Translations under genes and position numbers: made by a program
Shown: positions 1 through 9,041 of the stretch, piece by piece
Numbering within the stretch: the first letter of the stretch is position 1
How the letters are laid out: each line of letters begins with the position of its first letter
Notes under the pieces: generated by a model
The model's database searches: none
What the model was told of the DNA's origin: nothing
What the model saw: only the letters and a program-made list of their open reading frames with translations
Assembly: GCA_963976795.1 (NCBI GenBank)
Contig: CAXBLT010000016.1
Location: 7,455 to 71,454 of the forward strand
Direction: 5' to 3'
Source of the DNA: UBA7359 sp963976795
GTDB lineage: Bacteria; Pseudomonadota; Gammaproteobacteria; Eutrophobiales; Eutrophobiaceae
Length of the DNA stretch: 64,000 nt

Positions 1-203
1 AGTGGAAGATTAAGATCCAGGAGTATAAGATCAGGACGCGGCACATCTACATACTGACCTTCCTGCTTCAGTGCTGCCATTGCCTGCACACCGTCTTCAA
101 CATGCGTCAGGTTAACATTAATCTTACCCTCTGATAACGCCTCCATTGTTAGGCGCGCATCTCCAGGGTTATCTTCAACCAACAAAACATTTACTAAACG
201 CAT
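1..203 (-). CDS. Response regulator receiver protein (partial, C-terminus beyond the left edge)
   Basis: The minus strand opens with an ATG at 203 and stays open to the window edge, giving about 67 residues. The N-terminus has the receiver pattern: a hydrophobic strand, the acidic pair E10-D11 in LLVEDNPGDARL, and near the edge LILLDLNLP, which carries the expected phospho-acceptor Asp. The NPGDARL form is typical of Rcp1-type single-domain regulators, which lack a DNA-binding output. It lies downstream of the histidine kinase at 314-2959 on the same strand, so it is probably that kinase's partner. Whether an output domain follows cannot be seen. Confidence 0.85.
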   Translation of the reverse strand, partial: MRLVNVLLVEDNPGDARLTMEALSEGKINVNLTHVEDGVQAMAALKQEGQYVDVPRPDLILLDLNLP

Positions 204-313
204 TATCTTTCATCCATTTTTTATAGCGTTAATTTAAAATCAAATAATATTTATTATCACTTGGCTAATTTGCCAAAAGGTCATTAGAGATAATAGCAGA
301 TAATGTTCTCATT

Positions 314-2959
314 TTATAAATCTCCAGGTAACGTAAAGTAAAAACTTGAACCTTGACCAAGCTTAGATTCCAGACCAATGATGCCGCCATGAAGCTCTAC
401 TATCTTTTTGCATATCGATAACCCAATGCCCGAACCTGAGTATACTTCTTTGCCATGTAATCGTTTAAAAATAATAAATATTTTTTCAAAATACTCCTGT
501 GCTATACCAATACCATTATCAGTAATGATAAACTTATAATTATCGTGTTCCAGGGCTACAGAGATATGAATTTTATTTTTACGCTTGGGATCGCTATATT
601 TAATCGCGTTACTGATTAAATTCTGAAATAACTGCCTAATTTGAACTTCATCGCCTTTTATATGAGGCAACTCATCCTTACTGACAACCACATCATGTTC
701 AGTAATACTTACGTTAAGATCATTAATCACATCTTGACATAATTTATCTGTATCAATTATCGAAAACTTACGTCCTTTCGTATTTAACCGAGAAAATGAC
801 AGTAGATCATTAATCAAGTTTTGCATTCGTTTTGCGCCATCTACGGCATAATTGATAAAATCATTGGCATCCTCATCCAGTTTATCTTTATAGCGCACTG
901 CCAAAAGGCTCGTATAACTGGCAACCATCCTCAAGGGCTCTTGTAAATCATGCGAAGCGATGTAAGCAAACTGTTCCAGTTCTTCATTTGAACGTAGTAA
1001 CAATTCGTTACTTACTCTAATTGATTCCTCCATGTTCTTCAGAGTAGTAATATCTTGCAGGACTTCAGCAACTGCCAACACGTTGCCCTCCCTATCATAA
1101 ATCGGACCCGCGTCAAATGTCAGATAAACAGCGGGACGACCAGAGCGAGGGAAATCCACCCAATTCTGGGCGCGCTTACCCCCTGGCATTAGACTCTCTT
1201 CTATATCAACTGGATATATCAAATCGACAGGATAGGATTCAGGCCTATCAAAAGCACCGTCCAGCACTAAATCTGCAAAGACGAGTCGTTCATCTTTATA
1301 AATGACCTTTTGATGATTGGAGGTGCCTAATATTTCACTGGAACTTACACCTGTTAGAATTTCAATTGCTTTATTCCAAAGGATCACCTCATGTTCGGTA
1401 TTTATAATAAATACCGGGACATTCAAATTTTCTAATATATTTTCATAATAGAATTTTTGATCTTCGATTTCCTTTTGTTTATTAACACTTTCTGAAATAT
1501 CCCTAATAATAACGGTGAAACTATTGTGATCCCCACTCTTATTTTCACTAACTGCTAACTCCATGGGGAAAGTACTTCCATCTTTACACAAGCCAATTAT
1601 TTCATGACCCGTACCAATAACTTTATTTCTGTCAACCTCAAGATAATTTGTAAAATAACTCTCATGCTCATCATGAGAAGAAGCCGGCATTAACACCTTC
1701 ACATTCTGGCCAAGCATTTCTTCTTGACTATAACCAAACAATCGCTCTGTTGCAGGATTTACTGAAAGTATTTCACCCGTTTTGTTGATACTAATAATAC
1801 CATTCACAGCATTGACTAATATCCCCTCTAAAAACTGACTGGTTTTTGCTAACTCGATAGAGGAGCGCTCTAGTTCCTGATTTGAACTCTCTAAGTCTGA
1901 TTTTTTCTTATCTAATTCTGTAGCTATTTTTTTAGTCGCTTCATTTTTTTGTCGAAATATCTCAGCGGCTTTCGCCATCTCACCTATCTCATCTTTAAGC
2001 TCCAAACCGGGAATTGATGTGACCCCGCGGTCATTGGCCAAATCATCGAAAGTTTTCTTTAGTCGAAATAAAGGTCGGTTAATGCTGTTAGAAATAATAA
2101 ATGAGAATAGTAAAGCCAGTATGATAAGAATAATTGTCGTAAATATAATAATACTGCGCGTTTTATATTTTTCATTTTGAAGATCCGTTCGAACAGTATC
2201 AAACTGAGATAAAATTATTTTATTAAACTGCCTCGAAATATACCTGACTTCTTGTGCTTCCGTGGGCACAACAACAGAAATAAGAAACAAAAAACCTCTG
2301 GTCGACTGAATGACTTCAATATATTTAGTTTTGTACTCGATAATTTTATTTTTCAACCACCCCGGCTCTAGAATCTTTATTTGTTTATCCAGAATGGCGA
2401 TGACAGCATTGGTCTCTAGAATATCAGGGTCGTCTAAATACTTTAACAATACATTTTCAGCATGTATTATCGTCGACTTTGAAGATTCGGTAAGCGCCAC
2501 ATTGTTTATCAACTCTTCTTCAAGAAGAAATAACTCTTCGATAAGGCTTTCTCTTTTTACCCTTTCTTCAACAGCAAAACTAAAGCCTTGATGATAGCCT
2601 GCCAGATGTTTTTCAATTCTAGCTAAATAGTCTAATGCAGCTTTATTGTTCGAGAAGAAAGGCTTGATATCTCTTAAATAGATCTTTAGTTCACTCAGGT
2701 TTCGAAACGTGTGATCAGCAATCGCTTCATACCCGGTATAAATATAATCCTGTACACCCCTCGTCAAATTGGAAAAAGAATTATCAATATGCACGATATA
2801 TTTTGATTGTTGGTTTATAGCATCATATTTTAAAAAACTATCATCGGTTTTTTTTATTCCTTGAAAGGAAATCAGACTTACTATTACGATAAAGCTCGTG
2901 AGTACCACAAAACCTGTGTATATTCTCGTTTTGATCAATATTCGCCAAGCTAGATCCAT
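314..2959 (-). CDS. Membrane sensor histidine kinase (HAMP, two PAS, HisKA, HATPase)
   Basis: This 881-residue protein has a first membrane segment at about 13-33 and a periplasmic helical sensor region at about 36-265. A second membrane segment (about 269-290), a HAMP domain (about 291-345) and a short coiled coil follow. Two PAS domains lie at about 378-495 and 503-645. The H-box ASHDLQEPLR places the phospho-acceptor at His670, and the C-terminal ATPase domain has DNGIGI and a GSGIGLSICKK box. This H-box is the phytochrome-like type usually paired with Rcp1-like receivers, which matches the gene downstream. It starts 15 bases after the solute-binding protein gene, so the three probably form one operon. 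The signal is unknown; the adjacent binding protein is a candidate input. Confidence 0.9.
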   Translation of the reverse strand: MDLAWRILIKTRIYTGFVVLTSFIVIVSLISFQGIKKTDDSFLKYDAINQQSKYIVHIDNSFSNLTRGVQDYIYTGYEAIADHTFRNLSELKIYLRDIKPFFSNNKAALDYLARIEKHLAGYHQGFSFAVEERVKRESLIEELFLLEEELINNVALTESSKSTIIHAENVLLKYLDDPDILETNAVIAILDKQIKILEPGWLKNKIIEYKTKYIEVIQSTRGFLFLISVVVPTEAQEVRYISRQFNKIILSQFDTVRTDLQNEKYKTRSIIIFTTIILIILALLFSFIISNSINRPLFRLKKTFDDLANDRGVTSIPGLELKDEIGEMAKAAEIFRQKNEATKKIATELDKKKSDLESSNQELERSSIELAKTSQFLEGILVNAVNGIISINKTGEILSVNPATERLFGYSQEEMLGQNVKVLMPASSHDEHESYFTNYLEVDRNKVIGTGHEIIGLCKDGSTFPMELAVSENKSGDHNSFTVIIRDISESVNKQKEIEDQKFYYENILENLNVPVFIINTEHEVILWNKAIEILTGVSSSEILGTSNHQKVIYKDERLVFADLVLDGAFDRPESYPVDLIYPVDIEESLMPGGKRAQNWVDFPRSGRPAVYLTFDAGPIYDREGNVLAVAEVLQDITTLKNMEESIRVSNELLLRSNEELEQFAYIASHDLQEPLRMVASYTSLLAVRYKDKLDEDANDFINYAVDGAKRMQNLINDLLSFSRLNTKGRKFSIIDTDKLCQDVINDLNVSITEHDVVVSKDELPHIKGDEVQIRQLFQNLISNAIKYSDPKRKNKIHISVALEHDNYKFIITDNGIGIAQEYFEKIFIIFKRLHGKEVYSGSGIGLSICKKIVELHGGIIGLESKLGQGSSFYFTLPGDL

Positions 2960-2974
2960 AATATATTTTCAATC

Positions 2975-4249
2975 CTAGGCTAGTATAAATTCTCGCCACT
3001 TGAGGAGGCTATACTCGTAAGTATCCATAACAGTATTCCAGACGGCAATATTGCTAAATCGTTTCTCGTAAGATCCCCCTGTTCTTAAACTACCTGCTTT
3101 AATGGAGACCTCACCTAAGGTATTACTCAGATCCGTCTTAGTCTTTTTCCCCTGATACCAATAATTCCACTCATCATCAGACAGGTAATATTCAGACAGT
3201 TGCGGTGTAGAAATATAATAACCCTGTCTTGCGATAAACGCGCCGGCCCATCCTGATAACCACCAGTTCATAAATTCATAGACGGCATCTTTTGTCGCAC
3301 CATGCGTCTTACTCGAAAGACACATAACACCATGCCATGCCCGGTAACCTTCTTTTGGAGCGGCGTAAGTACAGGGGATACCTTTGCCATTCAAGGCAGC
3401 CACACCAGGAGAGAACATACTCTCAACAACCACACCATCTTTCTCCATAAAATCAATAGACTGGGGGACTGAAGACCACATGCCTCTAAAATGCCCCTGT
3501 TTTTTATACTCAAGCAAAATTTTAAATAGGCCGTCTAGCTCAAACCGCGTCAAGTTCCCTATATCATTAAATGTCATAAGGCCTTTAGCTTGGGCCGCTA
3601 GGACCAGATCAAATAGCCCGATAGTAGGCGCATTAATTATTGCCACCTTTCCTCTGTATTTTTCGTCCAGTAACCAGCCCCATGACTCTGTTTCATAAGG
3701 GATACCATCCGATATTACTGCTGAGTTGTAGCCTATAGAATCAGCATTGTGTACGTAAGGTAAAAAACTGATCTTATTTGTTGGATTAACACCTAAACTA
3801 CCGTCTTTTTGCACCCACAAGATTCTATGAGGTGCATCGCCAGCACCAATGCCTGCGCTGTCAATCAGTCTGCCCGTTTTCGTTAGTGTATTGACATTAT
3901 CCCAATACTTAATGCGCGAGGTTTCCAATGGCTGTATCGCACCTGCCTGCCAAAGAATATTTATACTGTTTGACCACTGCTCGTAGACATCAAATGTTTC
4001 TGGTCGTGTGGACGCTTTATGCAATACTTGAGCACTGCCGCCAGGTTCAAAAATGATATTAATACCTAAGTCGGCCATCGCTTTTTGGCGCAGTTCTTCT
4101 TGCAAAGTAACATGCGTACCAAGCACTCTTATAGTGTATTTATTTTTTGAATAAACCAGTGGCGATTTGTTTAACAGGCCAATTCCTATGCATGCTGAAC
4201 CACTTTTTTTTAAAAAATCACGGCGTGAAATATAACTCTTTTTGCTCAC
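2975..4249 (-). CDS. Tat-exported ABC-type solute-binding protein (polyamine/iron-binding-like)
   Basis: The 424-residue product opens with a textbook twin-arginine signal, SRRDFLKKS at residues 8-16, followed by a hydrophobic stretch. It should therefore be exported folded to the periplasm. The remainder (IRVLGTHVT..., TFDVYEQWSN, IGYNSAVI, WGWLLDEKYRGKVAI, MNWWLSGW) has the layout of the spermidine/putrescine-type extracellular binding proteins. No permease or ATPase gene of an importer lies nearby. The next gene is a membrane histidine kinase 15 bases downstream, which suggests a sensory rather than uptake role (inference). The ligand cannot be assigned. Confidence 0.8.
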   Translation of the reverse strand: MSKKSYISRRDFLKKSGSACIGIGLLNKSPLVYSKNKYTIRVLGTHVTLQEELRQKAMADLGINIIFEPGGSAQVLHKASTRPETFDVYEQWSNSINILWQAGAIQPLETSRIKYWDNVNTLTKTGRLIDSAGIGAGDAPHRILWVQKDGSLGVNPTNKISFLPYVHNADSIGYNSAVISDGIPYETESWGWLLDEKYRGKVAIINAPTIGLFDLVLAAQAKGLMTFNDIGNLTRFELDGLFKILLEYKKQGHFRGMWSSVPQSIDFMEKDGVVVESMFSPGVAALNGKGIPCTYAAPKEGYRAWHGVMCLSSKTHGATKDAVYEFMNWWLSGWAGAFIARQGYYISTPQLSEYYLSDDEWNYWYQGKKTKTDLSNTLGEVSIKAGSLRTGGSYEKRFSNIAVWNTVMDTYEYSLLKWREFILA

Positions 4250-4406
4250 TATATTATTCCCTTAACTTGTACCAAATCAGATGTATCATAAATAAAGATA
4301 TCTTTACAAGAAGATACAAACACAATTTCTTTTACATACCCATTAAAACAACGAGCTGATATTCTGTCTCTTGCTATTACCATCTCAATTATAGCCTGTA
4401 AAAGCA

Positions 4407-4928
4407 TCATCTTAATTGAGATATAAACACCCAGCTTTCTTCGGGCTCCTTTTTCAGTTTTCTGAATGACAAATCAATCATGTTTAATGTATTTATGAAC
4501 CCTGAATCAGCGACCACATTAGCATAATTCAATAAATCCTTATTAAATTCATACCACCGTGAAAAACCTGTTTTAAATTGTTCTAATACTTTTTCATCAC
4601 GGTCATCAATAATTTGTTCGAGTTGATGATAATGAATCAAATAGTCAGAAACCAGCCCGGATAATTTCCACAATTGACTTCTCACTTGTTTTTCATCACT
4701 TGCTTGCATTATTTGTAACTGTGAACGCGTTATAAATAGCATTTCATTATGCATTTGAGTAATTAAAGATGCTTTTTGCAAAGATGCCGTGTTAGTAGTT
4801 GTTATCTTATGCATTTGGTCATGATGAAATATCTTTAGACCTATAACACAAAAATAAAGACAAATAATAAATGCCGTCCACTTACTAAATGCTGTTAAAA
4901 AACCACCTTGTTTATATGCTGATTCCAT
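4407..4928 (-). CDS. Orphan single-pass membrane protein with helical-bundle sensor-like domain
   Basis: The 173-residue product has one membrane segment at about residues 16-35. A mostly helical, charged region follows, rich in Gln, His and Met, resembling the periplasmic four-helix bundle of chemoreceptors and histidine kinases. It ends without a second membrane segment or any signalling domain. It may be a free-standing sensor or the truncated front of a larger receptor. It lies upstream of the solute-binding protein on the same strand with a 157-base gap, so it could feed the same pathway. No family was firmly recognised. Confidence 0.55.
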   Translation of the reverse strand: MESAYKQGGFLTAFSKWTAFIICLYFCVIGLKIFHHDQMHKITTTNTASLQKASLITQMHNEMLFITRSQLQIMQASDEKQVRSQLWKLSGLVSDYLIHYHQLEQIIDDRDEKVLEQFKTGFSRWYEFNKDLLNYANVVADSGFINTLNMIDLSFRKLKKEPEESWVFISQLR

Positions 4929-5013
4929 TGCGTTAATTTGCTATTTATATGCTCTAAGTCATTTTCTAATGGAAGTTGCAAATTTAAGGCCAACTAGCAA
5001 AAAACAGAGACTA

Positions 5014-5036
5014 AAAACACCTGTGATATAGGTGTA
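5014..5036 (-). terminator. Intrinsic terminator after recJ
   Basis: On the minus strand a 6-bp stem (ACACCT/AGGTGT, loop of 7) is followed directly by TTTTT. It lies about 20 bases past the recJ stop codon. Confidence 0.6.
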
Positions 5037-5055
5037 AGGGTAAAAACAGCGGAAA

Positions 5056-6792
5056 TTAGAGTGGATTTAGGTATTCAATAAACAATTGCAACTGACGGTT
5101 ACCGCGAAAATCATTTATACCTAACCGGTACGTAGACAAGAGCTCCTTCGTCCCAGCAGGCCAATCTTCATCAGTCATATTAAACGCTATGGCATCCAGA
5201 ATTTTATTATCAAGCTGAAGTTTGAGCTTGAGATGATTACCACCAACGATGCGCTTTTCCAGAACCTTAAACTTTCCTTCAAAGACAGGCTCAGGAAATG
5301 TCTGTCCCCAAGGGCCGGCAGACTGAATTTCCGTTGCAAGTTGTAAAGAATAATCCTCAGTAGATAATTCTCCATCAGTGATGCAGATATCCTGCATATC
5401 TTCTAAAGAAATATGTTGTTTGAGAACCTCATTAAAACACGTTGAGAACAGTTTGAATTGAGATTCTTTTATGGTTAAACCTGCTGCCATGGCATGACCG
5501 CCAAAGGTCAAGATTAACTCAGGGTATAGACGTGTAACATCTTCCAGACAATCACGAATATGCAGGCCATTGATAGACCTCGCTGACCCTTTAATAATCG
5601 TATCCCCTTCACCATCACTTTCTCTTGCGAAAGCGATAACAGGCCGATTAAATGTTTCTTTTACTTTCGCAGCAAGGATGCCAATCACGCCCTGATGCCA
5701 CTCAGGATTAAACAGACAAATACCCTGTGCAATCTTGTCCGATGATTTTTCCAGATAATCGTTTAATTCAATAGTAGCCTGTTCTTGCATATCGGCTTGA
5801 ATCAAGCGTCTCTCTTTATTCAACTTATCAAGTTGCTCAGCCATTTCTTTTGCTGCATGTGCATCATCTGTCAGTAAGCATTCAATACCTAAAGACATAT
5901 CGGTTAAACGACCGGCAGCATTTAATCTTGGTGCGATAGAAAAACCTAAATCGCTTGCAGAAAGCATGGGTAATGATCTCCCTGCTAAGTTTAATATCGC
6001 TGTTATGCCTGCAATAGATTTATTTTTTTTGATTAGCTTCAATCCATGAGCAACCATAATCCGGTTATTTTTATCCAACGGCACAACATCAGCGACGGTT
6101 CCTAGCGCGACAATGTCGAGTAATTGTGCGAGATTCGGTATCGGCAAGTTAGCCTCATCAAACCAGCCTTGCTCCCTTAATGCTGCGCGTAACGCCAATA
6201 AGATATAAAACACGACACCGACACCCGCCAGATTTTTACTTGGGAACTGATCACCAGCAAGTTGGGGGTTCACAATTGCGTCGGCATCCGGCAAATCCTT
6301 TCCGGGTAAGTGATGATCGGTGATTAATACCTTGACACCATTTTCTCGAGCACGCTTCACTCCTTCAACACTTGAAATGCCATTATCAACGGTAATCAAT
6401 AAGTCAGGATCATAATCTAATGCGACATCAACAATCTCAGGTGTTAGCCCATAACCATACTCAAAGCGGTTAGGCACAACATAAACGATGTCTTCACCAC
6501 CCATCAGTGTTAATCCACGAATAGCCAGGGCACAGCTGGTAGCACCATCTGCATCAAAGTCAGCCACGATTAATATTCGTGATTTCTTTGTTATGGCTTC
6601 TTGCAACAATAACACTGCACCATCGATACCTGTCAACGTGTCGTATGGCAAAAGTGAAGCAAGTGAATAATCCAGATCATCTCCGGATTGTATATTTCTA
6701 GCGGCGTAAACTCGTTTTAATACAGGATGAATGGTGTCTGGCAGACTATGTTCATCAGGGATATCACGTCTAATTATCTTTTTGTATTTCAC
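5056..6792 (-). CDS. recJ: Single-stranded-DNA exonuclease RecJ
   Basis: RecJ degrades single-stranded DNA 5' to 3' in recombination and mismatch repair. The 578-residue length is normal. The DHH phosphoesterase motifs are present: VADFDADGATS near residue 80, the DHH motif in LITDHHLPGKDLP near residue 160, and the DHHA1-side motif FGGHAMAAGL near residue 430. The C-terminal OB-fold part follows. It sits 6 bases downstream of the rpfE-like gene on the same strand, an arrangement known from Xanthomonas, and ends at a hairpin terminator. Confidence 0.96.
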   Translation of the reverse strand: MKYKKIIRRDIPDEHSLPDTIHPVLKRVYAARNIQSGDDLDYSLASLLPYDTLTGIDGAVLLLQEAITKKSRILIVADFDADGATSCALAIRGLTLMGGEDIVYVVPNRFEYGYGLTPEIVDVALDYDPDLLITVDNGISSVEGVKRARENGVKVLITDHHLPGKDLPDADAIVNPQLAGDQFPSKNLAGVGVVFYILLALRAALREQGWFDEANLPIPNLAQLLDIVALGTVADVVPLDKNNRIMVAHGLKLIKKNKSIAGITAILNLAGRSLPMLSASDLGFSIAPRLNAAGRLTDMSLGIECLLTDDAHAAKEMAEQLDKLNKERRLIQADMQEQATIELNDYLEKSSDKIAQGICLFNPEWHQGVIGILAAKVKETFNRPVIAFARESDGEGDTIIKGSARSINGLHIRDCLEDVTRLYPELILTFGGHAMAAGLTIKESQFKLFSTCFNEVLKQHISLEDMQDICITDGELSTEDYSLQLATEIQSAGPWGQTFPEPVFEGKFKVLEKRIVGGNHLKLKLQLDNKILDAIAFNMTDEDWPAGTKELLSTYRLGINDFRGNRQLQLFIEYLNPL

Positions 6793-6798
6793 GAAAAC

Positions 6799-7818
6799 TT
6801 ATTGCTTAAATCCGTAAATATTTTTTTGTTTTTTCCAAAACTTATAACGAGAAACATTATCCAGTGTAATAGTATTTATATCAGTTTTTATATGTAACTG
6901 ATCAATCTCTCTGAGCTTTAATGCATTCACTAAAGGAGAAAACCAGTTTTCTTCATAGCGCATCAACGATTCAAGCCAGCCTTCAAGATCATGGTAATGG
7001 CTAAATTTTTGAAATGAGTTTATAACTACCAGTCCACTGTAACTCGCATCCGAGTTTTTAATCTCTGTATAATTCTCAGGTAAATCAGAAAATGGCGTTG
7101 CAGCTACCATAGAGAGTCCCCTCGCCAACATCTCATCACTAACAATAAACGACCAGTGCCGATCAATGATCTTTGGTAACTCCCCACAACCCCAAAACCA
7201 CAGGCTATTAATCGGCAGCATTTTTTCTTGTTCGCGTTTTTTATTGACATCTGAATCATGCAAAGTCATTTGTATATCATTCATTAACTGAATCAGGTTA
7301 ATACGATCATCCCCGCTAGGCATAAAAGGTAGAATGTCACGTCCCACGATCGAATCTACTGGTGCTGTTCTTATCTTAAGGTCATCCTTCATTCTTAAGT
7401 ACCATCGATATGGTGTAGGAACCTCAAGTTCAAGTTCATAGGGCTTTAAGATGATATTAATTTCAGCAGCAAGTGCCAGAGCATCATGCTGGCTAATAGA
7501 GAATTGATTATTATCGATCAGGATTAGGCCATCACGGTCGGCCATCACATGAACCGGATCAGCTCGCAACCAAATACCTTCTGGATGTTGGTTGTCATCA
7601 GTTAAACGCGATATTGCCGCAATGGGGAGATCGTTTTCTTCTGTCGAAGTTAATCCGAATAATTCACAGAGACTATAACTTGCTGATGATGATTTTAAGG
7701 GTTGATGATTGCCTTTGGAGAGTATCCAGTCTAATGAAGGTAAACTCGGCAAATCATCCGGGTGAATTGCGATATCAGGACCAAATAGACCTGGAATAAA
7801 GACAGTCAAACTACGCAT
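6799..7818 (-). CDS. RpfE-like conserved protein next to recJ
   Basis: The 339-residue product begins LTVFIPGLFGPD and contains LRADPVHVMADRDGLIL and LWFWGCGELP. These are features of the family often labelled RpfE or, misleadingly, phosphoglycerate mutase. In Xanthomonas rpfE lies beside recJ, as here. The biochemical function of the family is not established. No signal peptide or membrane segment is seen, so it is likely cytoplasmic. The gene is probably co-transcribed with recJ (6-base gap). Confidence 0.75.
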   Translation of the reverse strand: MRSLTVFIPGLFGPDIAIHPDDLPSLPSLDWILSKGNHQPLKSSSASYSLCELFGLTSTEENDLPIAAISRLTDDNQHPEGIWLRADPVHVMADRDGLILIDNNQFSISQHDALALAAEINIILKPYELELEVPTPYRWYLRMKDDLKIRTAPVDSIVGRDILPFMPSGDDRINLIQLMNDIQMTLHDSDVNKKREQEKMLPINSLWFWGCGELPKIIDRHWSFIVSDEMLARGLSMVAATPFSDLPENYTEIKNSDASYSGLVVINSFQKFSHYHDLEGWLESLMRYEENWFSPLVNALKLREIDQLHIKTDINTITLDNVSRYKFWKKQKNIYGFKQ

Positions 7819-7860
7819 TTATCGTCTCGCTCTTTGTGACACGATGATGAACTATTGATA

Positions 7861-7884
7861 AATGAGATGGCTATCCATCTCATT
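7861..7884 (-). terminator. Hairpin between thrC and the rpfE-like gene
   Basis: A perfect 10-bp stem with loop CTAT lies 4 bases past the thrC stop. On the minus strand it is followed only by a weak T-rich run (ATTTATC), so it may terminate partially. Confidence 0.5.
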
Positions 7885-7887
7885 ATT

Positions 7888-9033
7888 TTAATCAGCCATA
7901 TTTTCGAGAATTGCAGACTTCACCTGATCTAATTTTGCAGCAACTGCAATGACCGGCGCCGTACTTTGTTTTATAGCTGTATCAGGATCCTTGAGACCAT
8001 GTCCCGTTAAGGTACAAACCACACAACTATTCTCAGGGATTTTACCCGAATTGATATCACGCATTGCACCGGCTACTGATGTCGCTGAAGCCGGTTCACA
8101 AAAGACACCTTCTTTTTCAGCCAGTAGTTTTTGTGCCGCGAGGATTTCTTCATCATCACATTCATCAAACCAGCCACCAGATTCTTCCTTAACCTTCCAG
8201 GCATAGTCCCATGATTGCGGATGGCCTATTCTAATTGCGGTCGCCACTGTTTCAGGATTATCTACCATTTCACCACGCATAAAGGGCGCAGAACCGCTCG
8301 CCTGATATCCCACCATCTTTGGACGATTTTCCACAATCGAACCACCTGCATAAGGACAGATACCATTACAATGAGCACAAGCAGCCGTTGCTTGCTCACC
8401 TTTCTCACAAGCGTATTCACTATAACCTATCCAATGCGCAGTTATATTTCCGGCATTACCTACAGGCAAACAGTGAAAATCTGGTGCGCGCCCTAATTCT
8501 TCGACAATCTCAAACGCAGCTGTTTTCTGACCTTGTAAACGATATGGGTTGATTGAATTTACAATGGTTACAGGTGCTTCATCTGCAACTTCCTTCACTA
8601 AACGCATACCGTCATCAAAATTGCCTTTGACCTGAAGTACGACAGCACCTTCCATCATTGCTTGCGCCAGTTTCCCTTGGGCAATTTTGCCTTCAGGGAT
8701 CAGTACAAAAGCCGTGATGCCGGCACGCGCTGCATAGGCTGCTGCTGAAGCTGAAGTATTACCAGTAGAGGCACAAATAATAGCCTTTGAACCGGCTTCT
8801 ACTGCCTTGGTCACTGCCATAGTCATGCCCCGATCTTTAAATGAACCGGTCGGATTTAAACCTTCGTACTTAACATAAAGGTCAACCTTCTTATCCAGTA
8901 AATCAGGAATATTATTTAATTTAATTAAAGGTGTATTACCTTCACCAAGACTAATAATGCGTGTGTCATCACCAACCGGAAGTCGGTCACGGTAATTATC
9001 AATTAATCCAGTATATCGAGTTCTAAAAGTCAT
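7888..9033 (-). CDS. thrC: Threonine synthase
   Basis: ThrC converts O-phosphohomoserine to threonine with pyridoxal phosphate. The 381-residue protein has the PLP lysine in NPTGSFKDRGM (Lys66), the ASTGNTSASAAAYAA substrate loop and the PVGNAGNIT phosphate-binding loop. It follows hom by 8 bases, forming the hom-thrC branch to threonine. One oddity is an inserted segment after the phosphate loop with four cysteines (Cys209, 219, 222, 226; the last three spaced CxxCxxxC), which resembles a small metal-binding loop. Catalytic features are intact. Confidence 0.95.
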   Translation of the reverse strand: MTFRTRYTGLIDNYRDRLPVGDDTRIISLGEGNTPLIKLNNIPDLLDKKVDLYVKYEGLNPTGSFKDRGMTMAVTKAVEAGSKAIICASTGNTSASAAAYAARAGITAFVLIPEGKIAQGKLAQAMMEGAVVLQVKGNFDDGMRLVKEVADEAPVTIVNSINPYRLQGQKTAAFEIVEELGRAPDFHCLPVGNAGNITAHWIGYSEYACEKGEQATAACAHCNGICPYAGGSIVENRPKMVGYQASGSAPFMRGEMVDNPETVATAIRIGHPQSWDYAWKVKEESGGWFDECDDEEILAAQKLLAEKEGVFCEPASATSVAGAMRDINSGKIPENSCVVCTLTGHGLKDPDTAIKQSTAPVIAVAAKLDQVKSAILENMAD

Positions 9034-9041
9034 TTTATAAA

